DNA of 64,000 nucleotides, taken from contig NC_037089.1 of NCBI RefSeq assembly GCF_002994745.2, positions 1,053,001 through 1,117,000 on the forward strand. The letters are read 5' to 3'. Under the pieces are notes generated by a model. The model was not told the DNA's origin and ran no database searches. It was given only the letters and a program-made list of their open reading frames with translations. The DNA is from Rosa chinensis (lineage: Eukaryota > Streptophyta > Magnoliopsida > Rosales > Rosaceae). Shown here one piece after another: positions 13,257 through 26,300 of this stretch (position 1 is the stretch's first letter; each line of letters starts with the position of its first letter). Made by a program: the position numbers and the translations under genes.

Positions 13257-15844
13257 TGTAACGCCCCAAGCTGCACCTCACCAGCTTGAGCACGTCACAG
13301 TGCCGTGAGCCTCTAAAACATAAACCGAACGCTCGATTTACATTCTAGAGAATCGCTAGGCATTTTGTTTGAAAACTTTTCGTATAAACACAACGAAAGC
13401 TACAAATATTTTTGAGGTGAAAAATCCTTGAGTTGCTAAAAGTTATTGCATTCGTCGAGAACTTGAAATGAATTCTCACACACAAGGTACGAACTTCAAG
13501 GAAACGAGAACTCAACCAAAATTAACACACGACTAACTATCAACAAGTCTCGAAATATAATTCAGAACAAGGTCTAAACAACAAAATTTACCGAACTTGT
13601 TCTGCGCACCCAGCTCCTTCCACTATTGTCCTGTTACCAGTGCACAGTACCTGCATCCACACTGTTGTAAGGGTGAGCTTTCGTCCTCGCTGCTCTTACA
13701 GGAACTCTACCACGACTAGGTTTAAAACCACTAAATATATATTTGGGATCCCAGTATGAAGACATGCTTAAATCAAACATTTTAAAGGAATGACAAACTT
13801 TAATGTTTTTCAACTTGAAAACCGATGCATGATGCTTAAATAAATACGGCGCCAAAACCAAGTATTACCTGATGGCCGGTCCCATAGACCCACTACACGA
13901 CCTTACCTCAAATTAAGTTATCACCAGGTAAGCGTAGCGAGAGCGTCCACTACCTAGCTACACACACGTACCGGGCCCGTTATTACGATCGGAATACCCG
14001 GATGACCGGCATAACTAACCCTCCGGAGGTTAAGGGGATCGAACCCAAGGAAGTCAGAGCCACCCTTCGCTCTCAAGCCATCACACATTTTCTCATAGAT
14101 TGGTTAGTATGCATTGCATTTTACATAACCAACCCATACCACTTATCATGCATTACATTTATAAAATATAAAGAAAATCACAAACCGAGGAGAGTCCTGA
14201 ATTCCCTACCTGGATTCCGAAGTCGTTTAATTCACGTTGTCCGAGATTCACGAATCTGCCGTTCCTCGGGTAACTGGAGTCCTAGATTCCAATATAATAA
14301 TCGTTAATAATCCATTAATCAACTATTAAACGATTATCTAATCGTCCGACCAACTTCTCCTAGTTTGACCAGGATTGACCAAAGTTTGACCGAAGTTGAC
14401 CAATCACATCTAGCTTTATAGTGTCTCAATTACTGGACTTCTTATATCGTTTGCTCGATTTACACATATCTGTACCATTCCGTAAATCTGACAGAACACC
14501 AAATTTTCAACTTTTCGCAAACATTTCCAATTCACTTAATAATCACACCTCATAGTAATTCCGCTCGAATTTGCTATGGACACCCAATTAAATCAAGCCA
14601 TTTTTTACCATTTTCACATGTCCCATATACTCAATTCAAGATCACAATTGCGTTTCAGCATTATAATTATTCAGCTTGTTCAATCAATATCAACCATAAT
14701 GAATCATATTTCAATGGAATCAATTATCTGCATATCCAGAATAATCAACCACACAACGTCAAGCTTCCAATCACCATTCACAAAACCAAATTCACAACCA
14801 GAATTTGACAGGAGAACGATTCTGTTTCTGAATTCCAAATTTACCTTTGAGAATCAAAGAATCGTTAACAGAGGCCATCTTGAGCATGCCTATATGTGCA
14901 GCTACCTAGCTCAGTAAACGTCAGGCAGAGCCCACCCAATTTCTCCCTTCAGTTTGAAGTGCAGTAAGGACCAAAGCATCACCGAACACCAATTCAAGGA
15001 GCCAAGCTTCCCCGGACCTCAACTGGTTTTCCAAAACGCTAGAAACGAAACTAGAAGCCTGGAATCGCCGCCATGGACAGCGGTCTGTCGATACCCGAAA
15101 TCACCCAAAACACAAATTCATCAAAACTTAATCGAATTCGAGAACCACTTATACCAGCACGTAGAGCGTAAGGAGAGGGTTAGTTTTCCTACCTCACACA
15201 GCCCTGAAGATCACCGGAAATTGCAGAAGCATCGCCAGAAAGTTCAAACCTTTCAAGCTTCGAATCTTTCTCCACAGTCCGTGCATGGATGATCCGTGGC
15301 CAGAGGCACGTCGGCGTCGTCGAGAAGAAGCGAACGCCGGTGGTCCGCCGTGAGATATGGTCGAACGGAGGAGTTCCGACAGGGTCGGGTCGCCGGGTCG
15401 CGTCGCGGGTCAGAGGGAGCTTGATGCTTCTGGAACAATCTGATGCGTTGGTCTGATGGAAGGTCTATATATAGTCCCCTTAATAAATCTTGGACGGTCC
15501 AGATTAAGCGGTGGGTAAATGAATGGATCAGATTGAACCAGATAATTCCATTTCCCTTAAATAATTATTTATAATCCCAAAACTTCCAAAATTCGTATAA
15601 ATTAGCACGGGTATCCGGAAAATTCCCACGAACTCGTTGTCTCGTGTCTTTTATTATCAAACCTTTAAATCAATAATTTCTCCTTGTGAAAAGTTCTGAA
15701 AATATTTCCGAGCACCCATAATAATCTTCGAGATAGTAAATAAATAATTATTGAACGATCTCGATTAAGCTCGATAAATTTTCCGGGGCTCACAGTTTTG
15801 CGTACGATCTCCATTAAGCTCGATATATTTTTCCGGGGCTCACA
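13257..15844. mobile_element. Solo LTR (inner), 2588 bp, nested in the outer LTR
   Basis: The element starts TGTAACGCCCCAAGC and ends CCGGGGCTCACA. It is flanked by an exact 5-bp target duplication GTGGA at 13252-13256 and 15845-15849. The TGTAACGCCCC start and a length above 2 kb suit a long-LTR Ty3/gypsy lineage; I infer that from general style, not from a search. No coding domain is visible. The short open frames at 14002-15292 look like chance frames in LTR DNA. The last 50 bases are duplicated (see the separate entry). Confidence 0.78.
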
Positions 15845-15849
15845 GTGGA
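15752..15849. repeat. Duplicated 3' terminus of the inner LTR
   Basis: The block ACGATCTCGATTAAGCTCGA, followed by an AT-rich bridge and CCGGGGCTCACAG, ends at about 15794 and is repeated with few changes ending at 15844. Only the second copy is followed by GTGGA, the flanking duplication, so the second copy marks the true element end. Confidence 0.7.
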
Positions 15850-16677
15850 CGACAATCTTTGGTCTGGATTCTCCAAATTGAATGTTTGGAGTAATGTTCT
15901 TGGAGGATTTTCCATCTGCATGTTGGTAACGTGGAACAGAGTTGTTGATCGAGGTTTCCTTTCCCTCTGCCCAACTTTGGCGTGAACAAAGATTGAGGAA
16001 AAGTTGGGCTTTGCGTGTGAGATAGATGACTCAGCTTGGGGAAAGTGAAGGAATTGAATCAGATAAATTTGGGGTAAAAATAATAGGTTGTCAAAACCAA
16101 AATGATGGGGAAAAAAATAAAAGTAAAATAAGTAAATACAAGAAGACTCAAATTAAAGTGTTGGCAAGACCAAATAAGGATTGGGCCTCACCAAACTTGT
16201 ATTTAGATAGAAAAATGGCAAGGTAAGTTTTGTCGGAATTTTGCTCGAGTTTGAAAAACATAAGGAGTAAATAAATTGTGCTTTTGAAAGTTGGTGAGAT
16301 GGTTGACGACTAAGCTTCGGGTAAGACGAGCAGAAATTTCGCCAATTGTTAAGAAATAAGGTAAAATAAAGAAATCGTAAACGCACACACAAGTAGATTT
16401 CAAAGTTACGCAAGAATGCTATTATGAACCACAAGAACCTTACTGGATCAAGAGAGATGTTCGGGTTAAAGATCAAATAACTTATTTGGCTAGGTTCACT
16501 AGCATACCTGTCTGCTGGGAGTCCAAAGTAAATTTTGGACTCTAACCTTATGCTATCCTATCCTTGGGCCTTGGGCCCAAGCCCAAACTATTTCCAAAAG
16601 TTTTTGGCCAAACAAAGGTCGCAAAAAATTATCCCTTCCAAAAATGACGTTCGGAATTTCACGGGGTCTACAACTCC

Positions 16678-17119
16678 TATGGTCAATCAATCAAATAACA
16701 CTACTATTTTTATCAGTTCTTTCATGTGAGTTGTCAAAGAGCTGCGTCGGGGCATCAGATTTACTCAGCAAACTCAAATTTTGATGTTTTCATTATAAAG
16801 CTTAAGCGTAATTAAAAATGCCAAGTGAAAAAGGTTCGGGGTCCGGACCCTGTCGGGCCTGATAATAGGTCCGCTCCTGATTAGTTTGATTTTGTTGAGA
16901 TACTCTCATAGACTTGGGTACGAAGACTGATTGAGTGGGTGTGGTACTAACTTGTTAAAGTAACCAAGATGACTTATTACCTCACTCCCGAAAGAAAAGA
17001 AAAAAAAAATACTAGACCAATTATAGGTGAAAGTAGACAAGTTTGGTTTCTCTTGTTAACCTAAGGAGCAGCCTTTGTAAATTATGATTACAAGAATTAT
17101 ACATATATTGAAAGATGAG
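16678..17119. other. Spacer between the LTR element and the Helitron
   Basis: No gene is seen. The first bases (16678-16694) repeat, with one change, the 17-bp word that precedes the LTR element on its left side. The GC-richer patch at 16835-16870 is not a recognisable motif. Confidence 0.45.
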
Positions 17120-20100
17120 TTCACTGTTACTACTGTTCATCAAGGGGTGGAGAAGACGTTTTCGTCCCTGCTTTTCTGTTATATTACAGGAGTGAGTGCT
17201 GTTTGAGATGATGTCATCCTGGGCATATGGGTCTTTTTACAGGAATTGACTTTTTTGCCCTTGGTTTGCTGTTATAATTTCAGGTTTGTACTGATTGCTG
17301 AGACGATGTTGGCTGGGCATATGCGTCTTTACGTATGGGAAGATGCCTTGGTGCTTCTGGAGGTTTGTTTAGAATTCCAAATCGCTCTTGCTCTCACTCG
17401 AATCAACAAATTTCTCTCGGTCTCCTCGCATAGAAATCCAAAACCAACTTGGATATACCATATGCTTTAGGAGGTTTCTTCTTTCTTCTACAGCCAAAGA
17501 ATTGACTTGCGCCGGTTTCTTCTTTCTTCTTTAGCCATATAACCAAGATTGAGAGAGTGGATTTGTTGCTCCCGCAAATCATTCCTTACTTTTGATCTGC
17601 GAATTTCTATTTGGTTCCTGCAGTCCTCTTTTCTCGCTCTCCTCACTGTGAACTCTTTACCTGATTTCTTCAAATCAGTGTATATGTGATTGATTTAGGA
17701 ATTGGGCTCTGCTATTGCAGTAAGCATCAAAACCAGGGACTCAAGTAGGTTTGATGAGTCTTTTTTCGTGAAAGATTTGTTGGGTTGTTTGTGATTGTTT
17801 GGTTCACTGTTGAATCCCAAGGTTTGAGATTTTTTTTTATCTGGGTTTTGTTCTTCTGCTGTTAACGTTTGAATCTATCGCATTGGAGAAGCCTCCATCG
17901 CTATCTAGAGTTCCTGTTAACAGACAACAGGCTTCCAGTCAAAATCAAGATTAGGAAAATCTCAGTAGGCGTCGTATTTCGTATCATCGTTCTGTCTAAC
18001 AAATGCCTACTGTAATCGCTATATGATTTCAATTTATTTTCAATTCTCCGCTATCAGTTCCAGTCAAAATCGAGCGGAAAAGTGTTTATGTTTATTGTTT
18101 AATAAAGTCACTAAAATTTCTTCCTATGTTTATCGCTATTTGGACCAATGTCTAAAACATGATGCAAGCTGTGTTTCACGACGTTAACTATAACCAAAGT
18201 AGTTATTTTTGTTTGGCAGCTGATCAGCAGATACCGTTTATCAGTAGCAATATCAATTGTATTGCTCATCTATTCAGTCTGCTTTCAAGGTATCATCCTT
18301 TATGTGCGATCTTGCATCTTGATTAATTGTGAATTATGTCATGTACTATTACAGTTCTGATTCCTTAGCAATGATCTACACGTATTCCTGGTTTAGATTT
18401 TGCTGTCTTTAAATAAATTAGTTTCTGTTTTGAAATTTTGTCTTAAGTGTTGAGCTTTTGATTGAAATTCTGATTTCTTCCTTTATTTTTCTGCCATTTT
18501 TTTCATATTGGTTATGAATGTCAAGAAACAAACTTGATCCAACTGAATTCATTCTAATACAACATGTACAATAGGATGCGCTTGAATATAGATACCAAAA
18601 TCACATTAGAATGGTGACTATATTTTACCTCAGGTCATTCACAGTTACTTTTGTATGCAAAGTGATAGGAATGTAATGACCATATGTAGACATTTAAAAA
18701 AAAAAAAAAATTCAGAGAGTATATCAAGTGACTAATGGAGAATAACAAGCTTAGATGACAGTCAGAAACAATAGTATTAGTGAACTGAGCATCCTGAATG
18801 GTTAATGTGATGGAGGCCAGCTACATACCCCTCATTTCTATACCCCCTTATACCTGTAATTATATTTTGGTCTTTACATTTTCTATCACTCAGTTATACA
18901 TTTATTGTCAGTTTCTTCATTCTGACACACAAAGTAGCTCTCTCTTTATGAATTTATACATTATAAAACCAAGAAGCTAAATAATTTTTTCAGTCATTTT
19001 ATATGTCTGTTCCAACTTTTTACAGTATGAAACAAACTATTGCAAGATACAACAAGTGTGACGAGTCTTCAGAGACCGCTTTGGTAGAATCAATCGCAGA
19101 GGGACTGTTCTGATTCTTTTTTTGAGGTATCTACATAGTGATATGAGGTTTGGTGTGTCTATTTGAAAACAGAAGATAAAGTTAGATATATAAATAAACC
19201 TGGGATAAACTTCTGTAAAATTTGACTTCTCCTTGATACTTTAAAAAATATATATACTATAGCTTGCCCTATGTGCAGAAAAATTGCAAGAGATTTGACA
19301 GAAGCATCATTATCAGGTGCATGATTGTGTACAGTAGCAGCTCTTGCCATGATGTTTTTAACTTGGAATGGTAAGTAGTTCATATCTCTTTAATTGGTTA
19401 TTTATCACTTCATATTACTCAAATTCAACTGAATGGGCATTTAGTGGCCCCTTCTTTTCCTTTAATTTGATGTTTAGTCTAATGTTCTGTACAATATTTT
19501 TTTTTTGTTAATTTCCTATGCTTTTCTCTTTTGACAGTTTTTTTTCTTTCCTTATTTCGACTGCTCTACATTCCTTTAGTTCATATACATTATCAAATTA
19601 TATTTCCAATCTTTTGTGGCTAATCTAATGATGATTATTAGTTGGGAGCTTCTCATGTGTTTCTGTTTATTAACAAAGGAAACAAGAACTTATAAGATCC
19701 GAACATAAGTAACAGCTGCATAAGACCAAAAAAAAAGAACACAGGGATATTAACTAAGCTGTAGCTATGCAAGCGTTTTGGTTTGCTATTGCAATAACCA
19801 GCAAATCACACAAAGCTACATTAATTTTCGATGAAATTTTGGCCACTTAGATCATAATCCCTTTTATGCAATGTCATGTATAATATTTTGTTTAGTTGCA
19901 TGTACCTTTGATTCTATCTAGGCTCTTTTATTAACAATATGATAGAACTTCATCTTTTACTACAAATTCATATGTTTGTCAACAAACATGAATTTTATCT
20001 TTTTTATTGTTTAGTAAATGCTTAAGTTCATGGTTTTTTGGAAAACTCTGAAACCATAAGTTTTTAGTTTGATTTTATTCACATTTAATATTTAGTACTT

Positions 20101-22014
20101 TTGGATTTGATCTCCAAATTTGTTAGGATTTTATACTCACTGTCAGTGTTGATGTTGTTTCAGATAGGGAAAGCTTTTTTGAAGCGGCTGAAAGTGTTCC
20201 TGGGGTAATTTTTTTTCAACTTAGTTCTTTGTTATTTAGATTTGGTTGTACTGAATTTAATTGTGATTTATATTCTTATCGATTTTGTGAAGGTTTTGGA
20301 TGAAAGAAAGCAGGGAAGTTTTGATTCTCTCTGATATGAATGTATTCCTTGATTAATGACTAAGATTGCTTTTGCTACAGTCTTGCAATTTCAATTTCAA
20401 AAGTGAAGTAGAATAAAACTTCTGGATTCTGCCTTACATGACAGATTTTGTCTGACCACTTTGGTTGCAATTTTTGCATCCCTTGGATTTTCATTTAATG
20501 CCATGGAGATTGGTGAATGAGATTCATTGAGCTGCTATGCAAGCTCTTGATGAGCTCGAGTTAGAGCGAGTTTTAGGATGATACTGAATGTTGGATTAGC
20601 TTGGCAGTATTGGTGGTTTGGTGCAAGAGTAACTTTATTTGTTCTTGCCTCTCTATTCCAGACATCATTCGCCATATGTATCAATCAGTTCAAAATCCCT
20701 CTGTGAATTTCAGTATTGGTGGATAGCATACAGTCACATCATGAAAAGGTAAATTAAGATATACTAAGGTAATTATAGAGAAGATTGAGTTATGTTTACC
20801 TTGGTACTAACAACATCATTTCCAATGGGACAAAATCATGGATTAATTTCATCATATTCATCATCTGTGTTTGCAGGTCTCCCACTTCCAATGTCATGAC
20901 CGAGACAGAAATAGGAAGACTTTGAGAAATACAGAGGATGCTTATGCAGATTGCAGATTAAAGTTTTGAGTTTTGAAATTTTTTCTGATGCAAAAACTAT
21001 TAAGGTACATTTTACATGACTTCCCAGAACCTTCCTACACCATGCATCCTATGCAAATAGAAGTTGTCTATAGATTTGTAAACTTTGGCATTAATAATAC
21101 AAAACGTACTCCTTTTTCTAATGGTTGCTATTGTATGGTATATTTTAGGAGGATTTATCAGCGCGGTATGTTCAGAACTCTAATCTACATGCATTTCTTT
21201 AAAATACAGGTCGCTTGAATATATGACGATACTTGGAGCGTTTGTCAAGGATCTGAACCCATGAAGTCAAGGTTGCTGTGTTGCCACTTTTGAGAGATTC
21301 TATTTGTTTCAAGTGCAGAGACAGAGACAGACTGTGAAAGGAAAAAAGGAGTGATCGATCTGGATTTATTTGACAAGAGGTGTAGAGATAGAGAGAAATT
21401 GTGAAAGCAGAAGAGGAGGAATCGGTGTTGGAGAAGAGGCTTCAAACGTAGAAGACAGGACATCAGTTGATAGCAGGTAATATAGAAAGAAGAACAGGGA
21501 TATGGGTCTGAGTTTGTTTTGGATTGCTCATCTATTTGTGTCTTTATTTTTCTTCTCATACTGAGTTTTTGTTTTGAAATGCTCCGGTGAATTGGTTTTA
21601 GACTAAATTCCTGTCAGCTTTGTAGTTATCGGTTTGCTTGCATAATTGTTATCAGCTTCATAGTTGTTGCTTTCATGGTTGTGCATTGGATTATCATTTG
21701 AACAGAATTTGCAGCTCCATTCAACCTTCTCTTATCTGACTGCCCCATTTTTTAATGGCAGCACACCAGAATCAGGACCAAACGAGCTTCTCATCAACAG
21801 TCGAACCAAAGGATGATACCTTTGACAATCTCATGTAAAGTAACTGGTTTGAAGTATAAATGCAGCTTATTTTGTTAATAGCTAACTACCTTTGCAATTA
21901 GAGTGTAGGAACTTCGGTTAGAATGATCATTTTTTGAACAAATGTTGGTTAATATACCCTACAAAAATTGGGGAAAAATTCAAACCCGCAGCATCGCGCG
22001 GGGGTAGTAGCTAG
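17120..22014 (+). mobile_element. Non-autonomous Helitron (3' end clear, 5' end approximate)
   Basis: At 21985-22014 the sequence forms the Helitron 3' signature: a short GC hairpin (CCCGC...GCGGG, loop AGCATCGC), then about a dozen bases and CTAG at 22011-22014, followed by T as the host base. The 5' end is inferred. Sequence from about 17120 (TCACTGTTACTACTG) begins the kind of short-repeat leader seen in plant Helitrons, but an A|TC junction is not clean there. The interior has many splice-like junctions and AT-rich, intron-like DNA but no Rep/helicase frame, so the copy is non-autonomous. Gene fragments may be carried; none was identified. Confidence 0.55.
17169..17338 (+). repeat. Diverged tandem duplication, about 93-bp period, near the Helitron 5' end
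   Basis: The words CTGTTATATTACAGG (from about 17175) and CTGTTATAATTTCAGG (from about 17268) are each followed by a related block that includes GGGCATATGGGTCTTT and GGGCATATGCGTCTTT. The two copies are roughly 80% alike by eye. Confidence 0.6.
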
Positions 22015-23100
22015 TATTATATGAAGCAAAGGGTTTGTTTAAATTCATAGTCATTGGGCCAAAGTGAGAGTGGGCCGATGGTTCATTCTCAATTCAAGAT
22101 CCGTGAATGGGTTGGGGCATTTTATTAGGATTTGTAGGGGACTAAAAGTTGGATTTTTGAATGAATCTAGTTGGAAATTGAAATTTAATCACATAAGGAT
22201 TTTCTGATTGGCCCTGTTCATAAGAAATTATGTATTACAAATTTCAGCCCTTTGGACTTGTTAGTCTTGCTTGCTCAGATGTTGAATTCCCGAATCGGGT
22301 TCTTGGAACTTCTTCTTGTTTATGAAAGAAAATTAGTAGTTGTATCCTTGTGTATTTAACTCAAGAGGATAGTGCATTAGTGCTTGACATGAGATCGTGA
22401 AATCCATATATCAAGAGGCATTGCAAGGATTAGTGTGTGTTTTTCATGTCAATATATGATTAACGATTCATGAATTATAAAGAGTAAATCTTAGTTCGAC
22501 CTCGATCTCTATAATGATAGTGCAGTGAGGATCAAAAGAAGGAGGTAAGTGTGTCCGCAAAATTTCATACTCACCCGTTATCCTCAGTAGCCTGCCCGAC
22601 CACGGTTAAACTAACCATTATATTAATTTAGATCATGTAATGATTATAATCATATACTAAAACCACTTTTAATTCTCGGCAAAATTTTATATACTTTGGG
22701 GCCCCGAAATGACGTGCCTATCACTTGGTTCATGAATCACGAGGAAGTTGTAAAGGGACTATAATTTTGGCTCAATTTATATTACATGCTTTTTGAAATA
22801 TTCAGAAAATATAAACCTACAAAATGTCAAAAGGAAAACTGGATAAAGGAAGAAATAAAACACAAAAGAAAAAGAAAAAGAGGCACGTTGGGCTGGGGAC
22901 GCCGAAACAGATGTCGACTTCCGGCGGCATCCACGTCATCTGAAAGCTGACGGAGCCCAAGGGGTCGGTGAAATCTCCAGCTGCAGATTGCTGAAGAAAG
23001 CAGAGCACCAAACAGAAAGCAAAAAAAAAAAGTGTGACAGACAAAAATCAAATCCATCATCACTCTTCTCCTTCCTCAATCTCATTCCAATTCACAGACC
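22015..23100. other. FH13 upstream region
   Basis: No gene is seen. The part after about 22880 is purine-rich with C-rich patches and probably carries the formin promoter and transcription start. No TATA box stood out. Confidence 0.4.
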
Positions 23101-23185
23101 AAACCAGAAAAGCAAACCTAGCCAGAGGCCAGAGCCATACACACCAAACAGAGCAATCGGAAATATTTGTCATCACTCCAAACCT

Positions 23186-23338
23186 GTAAGAATTCGTCTC
23201 TGTCTCTGCCAATTCTTGATGAATTTCGACGTTACAATTTTGAGTGTGACAATCATTTGCATGATTTGAGTGTGTTTATGTATGATTATATGTTTATGTA
23301 TACCTGCATGCATGTGATTTTCGTATCGGAAATTTCAG
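23186..23338 (+). other. Probable 5' UTR intron of FH13
   Basis: The sequence CCT|GTAAGAATTC at 23186 and AATTTCAG| at 23338 bound a 153-base intron-like segment 58 bases ahead of the formin ATG. Donor and acceptor are both close to consensus. It is inferred from sequence alone. Confidence 0.55.
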
Positions 23339-23395
23339 GTGCGGAAGAGAAATAAGGTGATTTTGATTGTGAGCTCTGGAATTTGAAGAGCAGAA

Positions 23396-26300
23396 ATGGC
23401 GTTGTTGCGCAAATTGTTCTATCGCAAACCGCCGGATGGACTATTCGAGATCTGTGAGCGAGTATACGGTGCGTGTTCTTAGTCTTGTAGATTTGTGACT
23501 GATTTCGGTTTCTTATAGGGAAATGATGATTGTAGTTGAATATTTTTGTGTTTGAATGTATGGTAATGTTTGGGAATGGCTGCATTGTGTGCTTGATTGA
23601 GAGTGGATTGCGAAATGAGCTACGCGAGTTGATTGAGCTTAATTTGTAGCTTACAAAATGTGGGGAAATGAATTCCAAGAAAACTGTTCATTACTTGAAA
23701 CGATCTGATGTCTTACTCAGTTTTGTAACCTGACTTGTTTAAAACTAAAACGCTAATGAGCAAGAAAACGGATGCGCGTTAGCGCAACAGATTTCGTGCA
23801 GCTCAATCCCTTTCTTTGTTCTATAGTGCTTGATGAAAGTTAAATAATGGACACACTGAGGTTGGAATTTTGTTGTCGTGCAGTAAATACATGAAGCAGG
23901 TTGGTTTTAAGACGGATAATTTGTGCCTTGTTCTGTTGCATTGTGGTGTAACAGATAATTAACCAACAGTGTTTTGGTGGGGTGTCAAATTTTCATAAAT
24001 GGTTCAATGTCGATGAGGATTTAGAATTTTTCGGGATACTAGTGCTTAAGAACCTGTAGTGATGTAATCTTTTAGATTATAATTAGAGTCTAACGTTCTT
24101 GTACTTGTCAACATATAGTTTTTGATTGCTGCTTCACTACCGATGCTTGGAAGGAGGAAAACTATAAGGTTTACATAGGTGGGGCAGTTGGTCAACTACA
24201 AGAGCACTTACCTGATGCTTCATTCTTGGTCTTCAATTTTCATGATGGTATGGCACAGAGCCAGATGGCCGGCATCTTGTCTGAGTATGATATGACCATA
24301 ATGGATTACCCTCGGCACTTTGAAGGTTGTCCTGTCCTGACGATGGAGTTGATCCATCACTTTCTTAGATCAAGTGAAAGCTGGTTAGGACTTGGGCACA
24401 ACAACGTGCTTTTGATGCATTGTGAGCGTGGAGGTTGGCCTGTTTTGGCCTTCATGCTGGCTGCACTCTTGATTTACAGGAAGCATTATACTGGTGAGCA
24501 TAGGACGTTGGACATGGTTTACAGGCAGGCTCCCCTTGAGCTTTTGCATTTGCTATCAGCCTTAAATCCAATTCCTTCTCAACTTAGGTATCTACAGTAT
24601 GTATCGAGGAGGAATGTAGCCTTAGAATGGCCTCCTCTGGATCGAGCACTTACCTTGGACTGCGTCATTTTTAGATTTATTCCTAATTTTGATGGGCAAG
24701 GAGGTTGCCGTCCTATATTTCGCATATATGGGCAAGACCCTTTTCTTGTTACTGATCGAACTTCCAAAGTCTTATACTCGACTCCAAAACGAAGCAAAAC
24801 CATCCGGGCTTACAAGCAGGTAAGATTGTACTCAATTATTCTGTTACATTTCATTTTTGCCACTATTTTCTTACACCATAGTGTTTGATGAGGCATATCA
24901 TTTATTACCTAGTTAGATGGTTGTTGCTGACCCAAGTGGGATTTAGATTTGTATGATCATGTTGGCCAACATTCCAAAAGAGTTAGGCAAATATGGTTCA
25001 GTTCAAAGCTCTGTTCAGTACTTTGCTTTTGGGGTCCTGAATGTCTACCTACCTATCTTCAAAACAAACTCTGTTTTTTATGTTGCTGATCATTTACTGT
25101 AATGTTCTTTGGTATGTTGTTTGGTCCAAACTTATTTCACTTTGAGGGAGGATACCTTGTTGTGTGTCCTGGGTGACAGATTCAGTGATTTGGATTTTAT
25201 GAAGTTTTAGTTAGTGAAACTGAGTAGTAAAACTTATCTTTATTCTCAGATTTTCTTAGCTTTGATCTGCTGGGAAAGTTCAGTTTCCTTTATTGTTTTT
25301 TAACTGCCATTTATATTTCACACATAAACGCTTCTAATATATGTTCTAATCTTTTTTTTTCTTTAAAATGTTCAAATACATTGCAGGCAGAATGTGAACT
25401 GGTTAAAATTGACATTAATTGCCATATTCAAGGTGATGTTGTGCTTGAATGCATTTGCTTGCATGATGATATGGAACGTGAACAGATGATGTTCCGCGTC
25501 ATGTTCAATACAGCTTTTATTAGGTCTAACATTTTGATGCTCAACCGTGATGAAATAGACATGTTGTGGGATGTAAAGGAACAATTTCCGAAGGACTTTA
25601 GAGTAGAGGTGTGTCTGCTTTTTTGGTTCTGCATTACTTCTTCCTCACTTTTTTTTTTCTCCTGACAAACTTTTGGCTGTCATATTGTTGAAGATCCTTT
25701 TCTCAGAGATGGATGCTGTCTCATCTATTATTCTTGGTGGTATGTCATGCTTTGAGGATAAGGAGGGACTTCCGATGGAAGCATTTGATCAAGTTCAAGA
25801 GATCTTTAGTTATGTTGATTGGTTAGATCCCAAAACAGATGCTGCATTGAATGTTCTTCAACAGTTAGGTGCATCGAATATCACCCATGAAAAGTTGGAT
25901 ACTGACTCTTCCCAGAATGATGGAAAAGAAAATATAATGCAGGAAACAATTCCTAAACACATATCAAATATAAAGACATCCTTGAATTTGGAAAACGATT
26001 CTAAGATTCTATCCTCCTTGGAGGTGCAGTCAGTGGCCTCACCAGATACAAGTGTCAATAAACAGGAAGCTAAACCTCAAGATGTTCAGCGACCCAATCA
26101 ATGTGATTCAGTGAGCCAGCACATGCCACAACCTCCTCAGTCAGAGCCAATGAAGGCATTTGCTCAAGTTCAGGAGATCATTAGCCGATTGCCCTCAACT
26201 ACGCAATCTCCAGATAGCACTGTGACTAAACCTGAAGCCAAAGAAGACATTCATACTGCACAGCAGCCACCTAACCAATCTGATTCAGTGTCCCAGCAGA

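Larger units (their letters stand above)
10666..16672. mobile_element. Solo-LTR-like element (outer), interrupted by a second LTR
   Basis: The element starts TGTGGCGACCC and ends GGGGTCTACA, the TG...CA termini of an LTR. It is flanked by an exact 5-bp direct repeat ACTCC at 10661-10665 and 16673-16677. After removing the inner insertion (13257-15844 plus its duplication) it is about 3.4 kb. I saw no second copy of its termini inside, no primer-binding site and no gag or pol, so a solo LTR of a long-LTR (gypsy-type) family is the simplest reading. A non-autonomous large element is the alternative. The DNA outside the inner LTR has no supported gene. Confidence 0.7.

Noticed and set aside
14002..15438. 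Open frames inside the inner LTR (about 100 codons each)
   Set aside because: They lie wholly inside LTR DNA defined by TG...CA and target duplications, and no gag or pol motif is present.
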